In this document: positions 55,073 to 64,000 of the stretch, piece after piece | Layout of the letters: each line of letters opens with the position of its first letter | Numbering within the stretch: position 1 is the stretch's first letter | Assembly: GCA_037962975.1 (NCBI GenBank) | Contig: CM075675.1 | Coordinates: 50,018,501-50,082,500 of the forward strand | Source: Clitoria ternatea | Lineage: Eukaryota > Streptophyta > Magnoliopsida > Fabales > Fabaceae | DNA: 64,000 bases | Reading direction: 5' to 3' | Program-made: the position numbers and the translations under genes | The notes under the pieces: model-generated | Told to the model about the DNA's origin: nothing | The model's database searches: none | The model's input: only the letters and a program-made list of their open reading frames with translations

Positions 55073-58000
55073 TGTAACACCCCCTTATATACACGAGACA
55101 TATATCTATTCTTCTTGCTCTTTTTTTTAAAGAAAGATATACATATTTATCACTTCTTATCTCATGTATACATGGACATATATACATCTGATTTTCTTTG
55201 AATTTTGAAAGTAAAAAGTTTCAAATTATTTATAATGATAAAATGAACTTTCAGAAAATCATAAGTGATCAAAGATTTCAGTATTATATCCAAAGAATAA
55301 GGTTTATTAAAGTTTAACCTTTACATTGATTTACAATCATCCAACTTAATATTGTATTAAGGTAAACTAAAACTAAAAATTTAATACCTCTACTTCGACT
55401 GTAACCAATTATTTCCTTATCTTCAAACCATGTGATTTTGAATCCTATTATTGTCACATCTCTTCTCCTATCTGATTGAGGATGAGACCAATTTACCCTC
55501 TTGTAATTTCATCCTTTCATCTTGAACTGCTAGCTATATATCATATAACATATATTTTGGACACAAAATTCAAACAAGAAGGGGTGAGAAACAGAATATA
55601 ATACTTTACAGATAAGACATAAGCATAAGGGTTTTCATAACATAACAATTATATTTTCATTCACAACCACCCACATAGAATGTCACAATCATATGAATGT
55701 CATGCAATGTTTTTAATACTATCATCTCATTCATTCTATACATGTGGGCCCTTAAAGCTTTAGTTTGCACTGGGCCAACCAAGAGTTTACACTGTTCCAT
55801 AAATTTCGGATAATAATAACATAAATGCCTTCATGGCATATGAATAGCTCAACTGGCGTGAAAACACTTAGAGACTAGTCAGACTGAGAAAGTTTTTATT
55901 GTGAAAGTACCCGACACTAGGGAGCGACCCCAGGTCACCTGAAGCACCCTTTCACACCCTCTCATCCCAAGGCTCACAATTAAGCCTCCTCTAATGTATC
56001 CTCGGTTTCTATAATCCATCCCCAGGCAATATCACATCTCATTTCTCTTTAATGATTCATGATGCATGAACTACTCGCATATTTAGTTGGTTAAGACTTT
56101 TAGAAACTCAATTATTAAATACCATAAAGGTTCACAAAATCATCACAATAAACTGTACATTCCCATAAGTTCTTCTTTGAACTTTTGTTATACTGAAATA
56201 ATTTAGTACAGTCTTCAAACTCAGATCTTACCAAAATTGAGTTTCCAAGCCTTAAATATCTCAAAACTTTCTCTTAAAAATCTTCACATATTTACATAAT
56301 CTTTCTCAATTTGAATATTAAGTAGATTGAGTTTTAGAAATCTCGACAAAATATTCTTTAGTTATTTCGTTGGGGAAAACCAAAATAATTTACTTTAAAC
56401 TTCTAATTTCTAAAGAAAATAATTTAAAATCATTAACTAAGAATACTTAAAACTATAAAAATTTTCTTTAATTCAAGAATTAATTATCTCAACCTCTGAT
56501 TTTCATAAAATAACTTCTTTCTAATACTAGATTTTATTATTGAAATTAAAAATAAAGTTAGTGAAAATTATTTCTTAGAAGAAATAAAAGACTAAAATAA
56601 TTATAAAATACTTTCTCTTGGAATAAAAATTTAAAGAGTAAGGTAAGAAAATTCTTACTGAGTTTTAACTTTCCGTCATGCTTGCTATATGCTCAAACTT
56701 CATATCACAAGGTCATCAATCATTCATCAACCACAATCAAGTATAGTAATCTCATCAATCACAATCAAATATCATCAATCATAATTGCATATTATTAATC
56801 ACAGTCTAATACAATATCATTAATCGAAATCAAATACAATTAATTATAATCAAGTCAAATCAACTAAATATCGCTCATAAATATAATTCAAATTTTAATG
56901 GTTATTTAAATTAGTTGTTTTGATTTTTGAGTCCTTATAGTCCATTCCTCGCACAGGTCTATATAAGTCCATATATATAATCCAGTCTTCGCATAGGTAT
57001 AGTTCAGTTTAGACAGGTCATAATAGTCCAAGTCCTTGCATAGGTTTAGTTCGATCCATATAGGATATAAAAATCCAAGTCCTTGCATAGGTTTAGTCCA
57101 GTCTGTATAAGTTATAATAATTCAGATCCATGTATAGATATTTCAGAACAAGTTACACAATATATTAAATTTATTATAAATTTTAAGTTGAGAAGTTATT
57201 ACTTTAAAATAATAATATTATTAAATTTAAAAGGAGTAGGGGACTCCTCCCTTTATTCTTATGTCTTTCATATTATATTCTTATCTCACTCCCCGTTACC
57301 TCTTGTATACCGATTCGTTATTGAAAATCCGTGCGCGCCTCGTCTCCGAGTTCTAAAACATACCAATTTTATTTTAATATAATTACAAGATGAAAATTAA
57401 GATTACTACGGTAAATTTTGAATAATGAATAGTGAATAGTAACAGTAAATAGTAAAACGTGAATAGTAACAGTAAATAGTAAATCATGAATAGTAACAGT
57501 AAATTGTAAAACATGAATAGTAAAGATAAATAGTAACAGTAAAGGTAAATAGTAATAGTAAATAGTAGTTTACTATTTGAATAGTAATTTACTATTAAAA
57601 GAGTGTTACTATACAGAATAGTAACTTAAAATAATATTATTTCCAGTATAATAATAGACTTCTAAAAATGATATAATAATAATCCTAAAAAATATAAAAG
57701 AGATGTATTCATACCTTAGAATTTTAGCAGAACCTTCTTCTAAAAAATTTATTTCTCTCTTTTACTTCCACCACTATCTCACTAACACTACTATATTAAG
57801 AAAACTTAATCTGAAATTGTGAATTCTAAAGAAGAATTCCTTCGGTATTTATAGGAAAAAAAATTTACTATGCATTCCATTATTTTAATATAAAAGTACT
57901 ATGCGTGTTTTGAAATTTAAAACCTGGTTACTGTGCAACTTTTGAAAATTTCATATATGCACAGTGTTTTGTATAGTAAATGTCGGTAGAATTATTAAGC

Positions 58001-58760
58001 CAAATAGTAACCTTTCACTCGGTATATTTTAAATATTCAAAATTAATCCTTTTTAAAATTTAGCGATATTATATCAGTTCTCACTAATTTTATGATAAGT
58101 AATATAAAGTTTAAATTTTAAAAATATAAAATTTTCTGTTAATAAAAATTTATTAGTACGTTTTCAATTTTTTTATGATTGGTAAAAATCAAGATTTTAC
58201 TCAAACTGATAATTTTTAGATAAGTCTACTTGAAATAGATTTTAGAAAATTTTCTTATAATTTAACTTTACATTCTTGTAAATATTTTTAATTTTAAGCA
58301 GCTTTATATGAATTTAAAATTATTTAAAATATATTATTTTATTAAAATAATTCAAAAAATTCAAAAAATTCCAGAAAATCATAAATATTATGGAGATCAA
58401 AAAGTTCAAAAGAACCATAGTCTAATTCCTTCAAAATTTTATTTTAAAATTCTAATAAGAGTTAAATCTTAAATATGTAAAAACATAAATATAAGAACAT
58501 AAAATAAAAATGATGAATAATAAAGATATTAAAAATTCTTAATATAATTTTCTTAATTAGTGAATACTAATTAAGTCATTTTAAAATTCTCATTCAGAAA
58601 TATTTTCATTTTTTTATTATTATTATTTAAAAAAAATAAATAATTAAATATAAATACCAAAATAAAAAAATGATAATAATAAACTAACTTATAGTAAGTA
58701 TTTCTCAAGAAAGATTTATTAATATCTATTTCCTATTTGTGATGAAAATTGGATGTTACA
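55073..58760. mobile_element. Solo LTR, 3688 bp (TGTAACACCC...GGATGTTACA)
   Basis: TSD CTTGA at 55068-55072 and 58761-58765. It begins TGTAACACCCCC and ends GGATGTTACA. No gag, pol or second LTR. It shares AAGCTTTAGTTTGCACTGGG, CCAACCAAGAGTTTACA and nearby text with 63950-64000, so both belong to one family. The size fits long-LTR gypsy elements such as Tekay/Del; orientation is not determined. Confidence 0.88.
57420..57600. repeat. AGTAA-rich degenerate tandem repeat
   Basis: GAATAGTAACAGTAAATAGT and variants recur about six times in 180 bp inside the solo LTR. Confidence 0.85.
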
Positions 58761-59004
58761 CTTGATACCGGTGTGATGCTTGAGCATATCTACGGATACG
58801 CGTAAGGGCCGTACTGATAACCTGTTTATCGGTCTATTCTTAGGATAAGGATACCGCTCCCAATATGCCTATACAACGGATTCAGACAATGATAACGGTT
58901 GTGAGAGGATCCCAAGGGTTTTGGGAATCGAAACTCTTGGTATTCGAGTGTTGTAAATGCAGAGCCTTAAAACGCTCCCAATGATGGGCATTTAATCCCT
59001 TTAA

Positions 59005-59236
59005 CACGTGAGTCATAATGACTTCAGAGCGCGTGGTTTCACAACTGTCGTTGGGCTGTTATGGGCCTGAAATTTGAACTTTTGGGCCCATTTCGAATAG
59101 AACTTTTCACGAATCATCACCATTTTCATGCGCTTGGGGTTTGAAACGACTGTGTCATTTGGTTCTGAAGTGTTGTGTTTTATGACAAACGACACATCCT
59201 CTGACTGATAGTTGGATCCCTTCATCGCCTATAAAA
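59005..59236 (+). promoter_or_regulatory. Promoter of antisense gene copy C: G-box and TATA
   Basis: CACGTG at 59005-59010 and CTATAAAAGGG with TATAAAA at 59230-59236, about 225 bp apart. The ATG is at 59427. Confidence 0.7.
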
Positions 59237-59426
59237 GGGTAACTTGGCAACTTCTGGAAATTCTACTTGCTTTCAAACTTTAGTGAAACTCTACTGAAAT
59301 TTCTTAAGAGGATTATTGCTGCCATTTTTGTGAAGTTTTTCTTCATCCAACACTTATTTCCCTTTAGGTAACCTCATTCTCTTCTTCTCTCATCTTTTGC
59401 ATTTTACATTCCTTTAAACCACAACC

Positions 59427-60850
59427 ATGCGCCCTAGGCAGGACCGCATTGGTACCTCGAATAAAGGGAGGCAGAATACTCGTGCACCCTCTGGCCACCG
59501 TGGTGGGAGGATCCCTGTGGGCCTCCCTATGGCAAGGTCTCATCGCTCGAAGAGGGTGGAAACTTCCACCTCACGGCGGCTAGTGGTTAGGCCTCACCCT
59601 GAGGATTCCTCCAACTCGAAGGCTAACAGTTATTCTGATAGTGAATTGAGTGCGGATAAATACCTCTCTGACAATGTTGCATTTTATCATAGCACTGAGG
59701 CCTTTCAGCACGCTTAAGACGAGATGGAAATTCCTGGGTCCGGGAAAACACTTATCCTTCGAACTATTGAGGGGTGTGCCAATGTTGTTGCGCACCGGCT
59801 CGACTAGGAACGACTAAACCAGACACACCCATACTATTGGGTTGAAGAGGAATTTAAAGAGATCGCCTCATGCCACGCCAGAACGAATAGGGGTCCGGTC
59901 ATTCCATGCTTCAGGGTTCACTCCGAGGAGAAATATAAAGATTGCTTCCTTATCCTTGCACCCCGGCCCACAGAAAGGATCTGTCATCAAGTCCCTGATG
60001 ACAGGTTAGTATACATGTACGACTTTGTCTTCCGAAATCTAGGGGTGCGATTTCCATTGACTAAATTCCAGATGGGCGTTCTGAGGTTCCTGGAGTGCGC
60101 CCCTTCACAAGTGTATCCCAACGGGTGGAGCCTCATCCGTTCTCTTGAGGTCTTGGGAGCACACTTCAATTTCAAACCCACCGTGGCTATGCTTTTCTAC
60201 TACTGCCAGGTGGTCCACCATGCAAACAAGAAAGGCGGTCTTGGTTTCGTCACCCTCCGTTGTGACGCCAAGGTTATCAATTTTAAATCTTTCACTGAAT
60301 CGGTGAAAATCAATGGTCGATCCTTTAAATAGTATTACACTAGAATCCGGATTAAGCCGAATAAGCTGGTCTTCTGGCTTAGTGAGGACAGCATCTCGAA
60401 GTTTCCCCTCAGCTGGACTCATGAGCACTTCTTGCTTGTAAGCCGGGCTTACTTCACGGATGAGAGTGAACTTTCTTCTCATTCCATCAAAGTATTAAGT
60501 GCCTTGAGGGCGTTTACTGCTGCTTACAAGGAGTTCTCCAGCAAGCGCCTCCTAGGGTCCACTTTCACCAAAAATGAATACTTAAGTAAATAGTCTAGTT
60601 TCTCTAGTCTTCTATGATAATCCGATATCTTCTTGTGACTAATGCTTTCCTTTTTTCTTTTGCAGATTGGAAAGAGAGGAATTGCCCCGAGATGCTTGCT
60701 CTGAAGTCTCTGCTGGGGGAAGATAGCTCTTCATCTAAGGGTGAAGAGAATATTGTTCAGGCTAAGAGGAACGCCACTAAAGTACATTCCTCTTACCTCT
60801 GAGGCCAACGAAAACCCCCCTTTCTTGGAGTCCTGGGCTGATGAGGAGGA
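59427..60850 (+). pseudogene. Tat antisense gene, copy C (Tat element 2), truncated
   Basis: Antisense to Tat element 2. It starts MRPRQDRIGTSNKGRQN and has the same layout as copies A and B: R/G/S-rich N-terminus (HRGGRIPV), KYLSDNVAFYHS, then the core (YDFVFRNLGVRFPLTKFQMG, LECAPSQVYPNGWSLIRSLE, KPTVAMLFYYCQVVHHANKK, FPLSWTHEHFLLVSRAYF). Three in-frame stops interrupt it (near 59716, 59805 and 60331). The intron is 60586-60665. Exon 2 begins NWKERNCPEMLALKSLLGED and is lost near 60850, where the MULE-side sequence starts. The coiled coil and the conserved PFYEFHGGKL end are missing. Confidence 0.85.
60586..60665 (+). other. Intron of antisense gene copy C
   Basis: 80 nt, donor GTAAAT, acceptor TTTTCTTTTGCAG. 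It has the same phase and position (after EYL) as in copies A and B. Confidence 0.8.
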
Positions 60851-61288
60851 ATGTATTAAACGCCCTAGAATGATTTTTGTTTAAACCATAAGGAATGTAC
60901 TAAAGCCATAAGAAATTTCCAATTTTGTTAAAACCCCCTAGAATGATTTTTTCCTATTTAAGACCCCTCATATATGTTCTTTAGTAGTATTAAACACCTA
61001 CTTTTAAAAAGTGTTGATGTGTAACCTGTGTTTTTGCCACTGGCTTCACACGTGGCATATGACTCACCCTACTAATGCTGACTAGGATTAAATAAGGAAT
61101 TAATTAAGATTAGTAAGGATTATCTGAGGTTAATTACAATTATTTTAGAATTGTGGGGTGGATTAAGTAAAAGGGTTTCTTTCTTACTTCCTCTTCCTTA
61201 CATTTGCACTAAGGGCTGTACGACCTAATGGTAACTTGTCCTCCTCCCCTCTTATCCTAACACCATAAAAGGTTCTAAAGTAAAGAAG

Positions 61289-61612
61289 GTGCGGTACACT
61301 ATGAGTTCTTCCATGTCTACAAGGTCTAGTGCGTCATTTTCAAGGGTTCCAATTAAGAAGTTGTGTAAGTGTAATGAACCTGTATTGGTGTCTAAAAGCC
61401 CAAAAAATCCTGGTAGAGCCTTCTTCAGATGTGTTAATTGGATGGTATGTATAGTATTTTCATTTGGGGTTTAGGGTTTACTATATTCATTGAGTTTTTT
61501 ATGGTGATAATTTCCTCCATTCCTGGTGCAGAATGAAAACTCGTGTGGGTATTTCGAAAGGTATGACAAAATGTCAATGAAGTCTTCTACGAGGGGATGG
61601 ACAGGGTTGTAA
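61289..61612 (+). CDS. Small GRF-type zinc-finger protein, two exons
   Basis: Exon 1 is 61289-61444 (ATG 61301 also possible) and exon 2 is 61532-61612. The intron has donor GTATGT and acceptor GGTGCAG. Exon 1 carries KLCKCNEPVLVSKSPKNPGR and AFFRC, and exon 2 carries NENSCGYFERYD. Together these give the C-x-C...C...C pattern with NPGR-x-FF-x-C and CGYF of the GRF zinc finger. The product is about 78 aa with no further domain. Such small GRF genes are common in plants and often lie near MULE-type transposases. The role is unknown; nucleic-acid binding is expected from the domain. The unspliced frame would stop at 61474. Confidence 0.7.
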
Positions 61613-62380
61613 GGGTGGAAGAGAGATTGAAAGAATACAAAACCATGAATTTCATGTTAATGTGGATGTGTGCAGTGTAATGGGCCATTGTCTTCCTTAC
61701 CCTGGTGTTGGTTGCAGTGAAAGGTTGAAGGGATGATTTAGTGTAGTTTCACTCCCTGACAATATAGCAATAGGCCCTCAAAAAGTTTTTGTTTTGTTGA
61801 ATTAGGCCCCTGTATCATTAGGGGTTTATGTCCTTGAGTTTCTGTGTCAATGTTAATGTACCATTAGGGTTCTGCGTCCTTCAGTTTTAAGGGTTGTTTC
61901 ACATAAAGCATGTTCAATATTGGTTTCTGTAATTTTTAACTATGAATGGAAATGCCAAGTTTTGAAGTCTTTGCATATGGATTGTTATCAGTCATGTTGG
62001 TTTGATAATGTTTACACGACAGAGAATATGATAGATAAGTAACATGGGAAAAAGTAACATTGGCTTGTTGCAGGTCCATACTTTGATGAACAATGTACTT
62101 AAAGATAAACACAATATTTTATACCAACTGACAATGAAAACATGGGATTGTACTTAAAGATGTTAAACATTAAACTCTAAATAAAACTAAAGCTTTACAC
62201 CAAGTGTCTGATAATGTCATCCTAATTATATGGGCTAAACTACATTGGATTGTGTTGCCACCATGTCAATATCAGAAGCCTGTTGGTGTGCCTGGTCAGG
62301 GTTTATCTCATCTGGGTTGCCACCATAACTCTGTCTCCCTTTTCCTTTTCCTCTTCCCTTTCCCCTTTCCCTCCCTTTCC

Positions 62381-63423
62381 TCATGTGGATGCTATTGGGG
62401 TGGCTGGGTTAGGTTGATCTGGGTTTTTAGGAGGCCTTCCCCTCTTCTTCCTGGTAGGGACATCTGCTGCAGGTGGCAAAACAGAACTCCCCTTAGTGGG
62501 TGAAGCAATTGAAACACCTGGCAAAACAGAGCTCCCCTCTGTTGCATCTCCTTGTAGTGTTGTACTTGGTGTAGCATTGCTTCTGGTTGTTGTTCTGGTT
62601 CCTGTAGGCACAAAACAGTATTAGTCTATGCAAAACATAATGTCAATAAAGAACATGTTACATTGCTTACATCAGTTTGTCTTGGAAGGTGTTTGCATGT
62701 AGACTTATTGTGGCTAGTTTCCATACAATTTCTGTATTGGTATCTTGCTGGACATCTCCTTAGTTTGCTAGGACTGTCCTCAACAATTGGATCCCTTCTC
62801 CTTAGTTTATTTGGCCTCCCGGGTCCATACTTATAAACTAAGGGTAAAGTTTGTGGGTGTTGAGTCCTTGGCCACAACTCTAGGCCATTTATTGCACCAA
62901 CCACATTGGTATAACACTTTTCATAGGTTTGCTTGGAGTAATAACCATTAACATAGTGAATTGGTTGTTGTCCTCTTTCTAGTATACAACATATAGTATG
63001 TCTGCATGGCATCCCTACAAGTTCCCACCATCCACATGCACAACTCCTTTTTCAATGTCAACTACAAACTTCTCAATGAACATTGCATGTGTCACCTCAA
63101 ATACACCCCCTCCAGTCCACTGTGGGAACCAATTTCTAGAAAACTCTTGCTCTTATCCAACCTCTTCATGGGCTTAGGCATGACTTTTCCCTTGATGTTG
63201 ACAGCTTTGCTCCTCAACCTCACAAACCTAACTATGATATAATTCCTTATCCACTCTAGCATACTCAAAATGGGCTTCTCTCTTGCTGGTAAGATTACAC
63301 TGTTAAATGCTTCACAAAGGTTATTCATAACCACATCACATTTGGGGTAATGTGAGAATTGGTGCCTACACCAAGCATCTTTATTCAAACCCATAAGCCA
63401 TGTCCAAGCCCCTTCATCCAAGT
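62381..63423 (-). pseudogene. MULE transposase C-terminal half, frameshifted
   Basis: From 63423: LDEGAWTWLMGLNKDAWCRH, CDVVMNNLCEAFNSVILPAR and KPILSMLEWIRNYIIVRF, the end of the MuDR-type catalytic domain. A frame change lies near 63140, then WFPQWTGGGVFEVTHAM. A second 1-nt shift at the A-run (plus 63051-63055) leads to the SWIM zinc finger SCACGWWELVGMPCRH (CxCx(n)CxH intact). Next comes HYVNGYYSKQTYEKCYTNVV and a zinc knuckle with its first Cys changed to Tyr (YRNCMETSHNKSTC). At 62611-62381 is a low-complexity end with the AT-hook KKRGRPPKNP. The N-terminal half lies beyond the inserted LTR, outside the window. Confidence 0.85.
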
Positions 63424-64000
63424 TGTAACACCCTCTGTTACATCTCAAAAATTTCTAAAAAATTCATGAATTTTTTTTTAAAAAAAATATAATCGCTAAA
63501 AGAAACTATCAGAGTAAAATTACATACAATATTTCTGAAATACCTCATGTATTATCATTAAAATTTATAAAGTAATTTTACATTCATCCAAATAAAATAG
63601 ATATTAAACATTATTAGAAAGAGAGGAAACTCCATGGCCCAAGAGCAGTTGCCTAGTGACATTATTTATTCATTGCACCACGGTATTCATACCGAGCTCC
63701 CTTTCTAGAACGTGTTATATATACTGTCAATGTTCTTCGATCCTTCTCTCTGTACGAACCATTAATTTAAAACATATGAAACAAAAACATAGAGAAAGGA
63801 GTGAGAAACAGAATATAATATTCCCAAATGGGACATAAGCAATAAAGGGTTTTCACAAACTAGTATAATAATATCAATCACAATCACATACACAATCAAT
63901 TTATGAATGTATGAATGATATGTCATATATTCATCATAACTTACCTATATAAGTGGGCCCCTTAAATTTTAATTTGCACTGGGCCAACCAGGAGTTTACA
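63424..64000. mobile_element. Start of an LTR inserted in the MULE transposase, right end outside the window
   Basis: Begins TGTAACACCCTCTGTTACAT at a point where transposase coding sequence breaks off. It shares GTGGGCCCCTTAAA, TTTGCACTGGGCCAACCA and GGAGTTTACA with 55745-55796, so it is the same long-LTR family as 55073-58760. Confidence 0.8.

Larger units (their letters stand above)
37797..60850 (-). mobile_element. Tat element 2: 3' LTR and antisense-gene region, gag-pol missing
   Basis: Minus-strand relative of Tat element 1. The LTR is 37797-38021 plus 54329-54998, then a decayed polypurine tract (complement CACACAAGCTAGCAGACA, 55016-54999), upstream region, and antisense gene copy C on the plus strand. 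Two solo LTRs were inserted, into the LTR (38022-54323) and just inside it (55073-58760). The element stops near 60850, within exon 2 of the antisense gene. No gag, pol or second LTR is in the window. Confidence 0.82.
60851..63423. mobile_element. Decayed MULE-type DNA transposon region
   Basis: Defined by a minus-strand transposase remnant (63423-62381) and a GRF zinc-finger gene on the plus strand (61289-61612). The left edge is inferred from the loss of Tat sequence; TATTAAACGCCCTAGAATGA with near-repeats at 60892 and 60940 may be part of a terminal repeat. The other terminus is not in the window. An LTR insertion ends the transposase at 63424. Confidence 0.55.

Overview
The window is nuclear DNA of a flowering plant, most likely a eudicot. 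The evidence is plant-type Ty1/copia and Ty3/gypsy retrotransposons with plant tRNA primer sites (initiator tRNA-Met and tRNA-Asp), a plant MULE transposase and a hAT-type MITE. I see no ordinary host gene, rRNA, tRNA or CRISPR. Nearly the whole window is transposons nested inside transposons, and most boundaries below rest on target-site duplications (TSDs) that I could read.

Left part (1-7675). The end of a large gypsy-type LTR (1-3055) cuts into a decayed minus-strand copia element (3056-about 7422).

Tat element 1 (7676-34343, TSD AGTTT). This is a 26.7-kb Ty3/gypsy element of the Tat/Ogre type, recognised by two RNase H domains and antisense genes downstream of pol. Its protease region is split by a 9.25-kb Athila-like element on the minus strand (10400-19650, TSD GTGAA). 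That element has gag-protease and an extra ORF but no RT, RNase H or integrase. Downstream of integrase lie minisatellites (15-bp and 29-bp periods) and two tandem copies of a spliced antisense gene (25576-28275 and 29787-32878). The second copy is hit by a 452-bp hAT MITE (30645-31096, TSD CCCGTGAG).

Middle (34349-37796). This holds LTR-like remnants and an unrecognised stretch.

Tat element 2 (minus strand, 37797-about 60850). Only its 3' LTR and 3' region are present. Its LTR is split by a large solo LTR (38022-54323, TSD TCAGT). Inside that solo LTR sit an intact copia element (38436-46988, identical 1288-bp LTRs, TSD CATAC, one 1325-aa Gag-Pol ORF) and an Athila-like solo LTR (48208-51037, TSD CATAA). 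Another solo LTR (55073-58760, TSD CTTGA) lies between the Tat 2 LTR and its antisense gene (59427-about 60850).

Right end (60850-64000). A decayed MULE has a GRF zinc-finger gene and a frameshifted transposase. Its transposase is cut at 63424 by another LTR of the same family as 55073-58760.

The most interesting signals are: (i) dense clusters of one short palindrome (CGCTTGAGCG type) in LTRs of different element families; (ii) three Tat antisense genes that share a G-box/TATA promoter layout and an intron at the same codon phase; (iii) an Athila-like protein that starts with the first seven residues of the histone H3 tail, its ATG lying directly after a splice-acceptor-like sequence; and (iv) a tandem duplication of the Tat 3' module.
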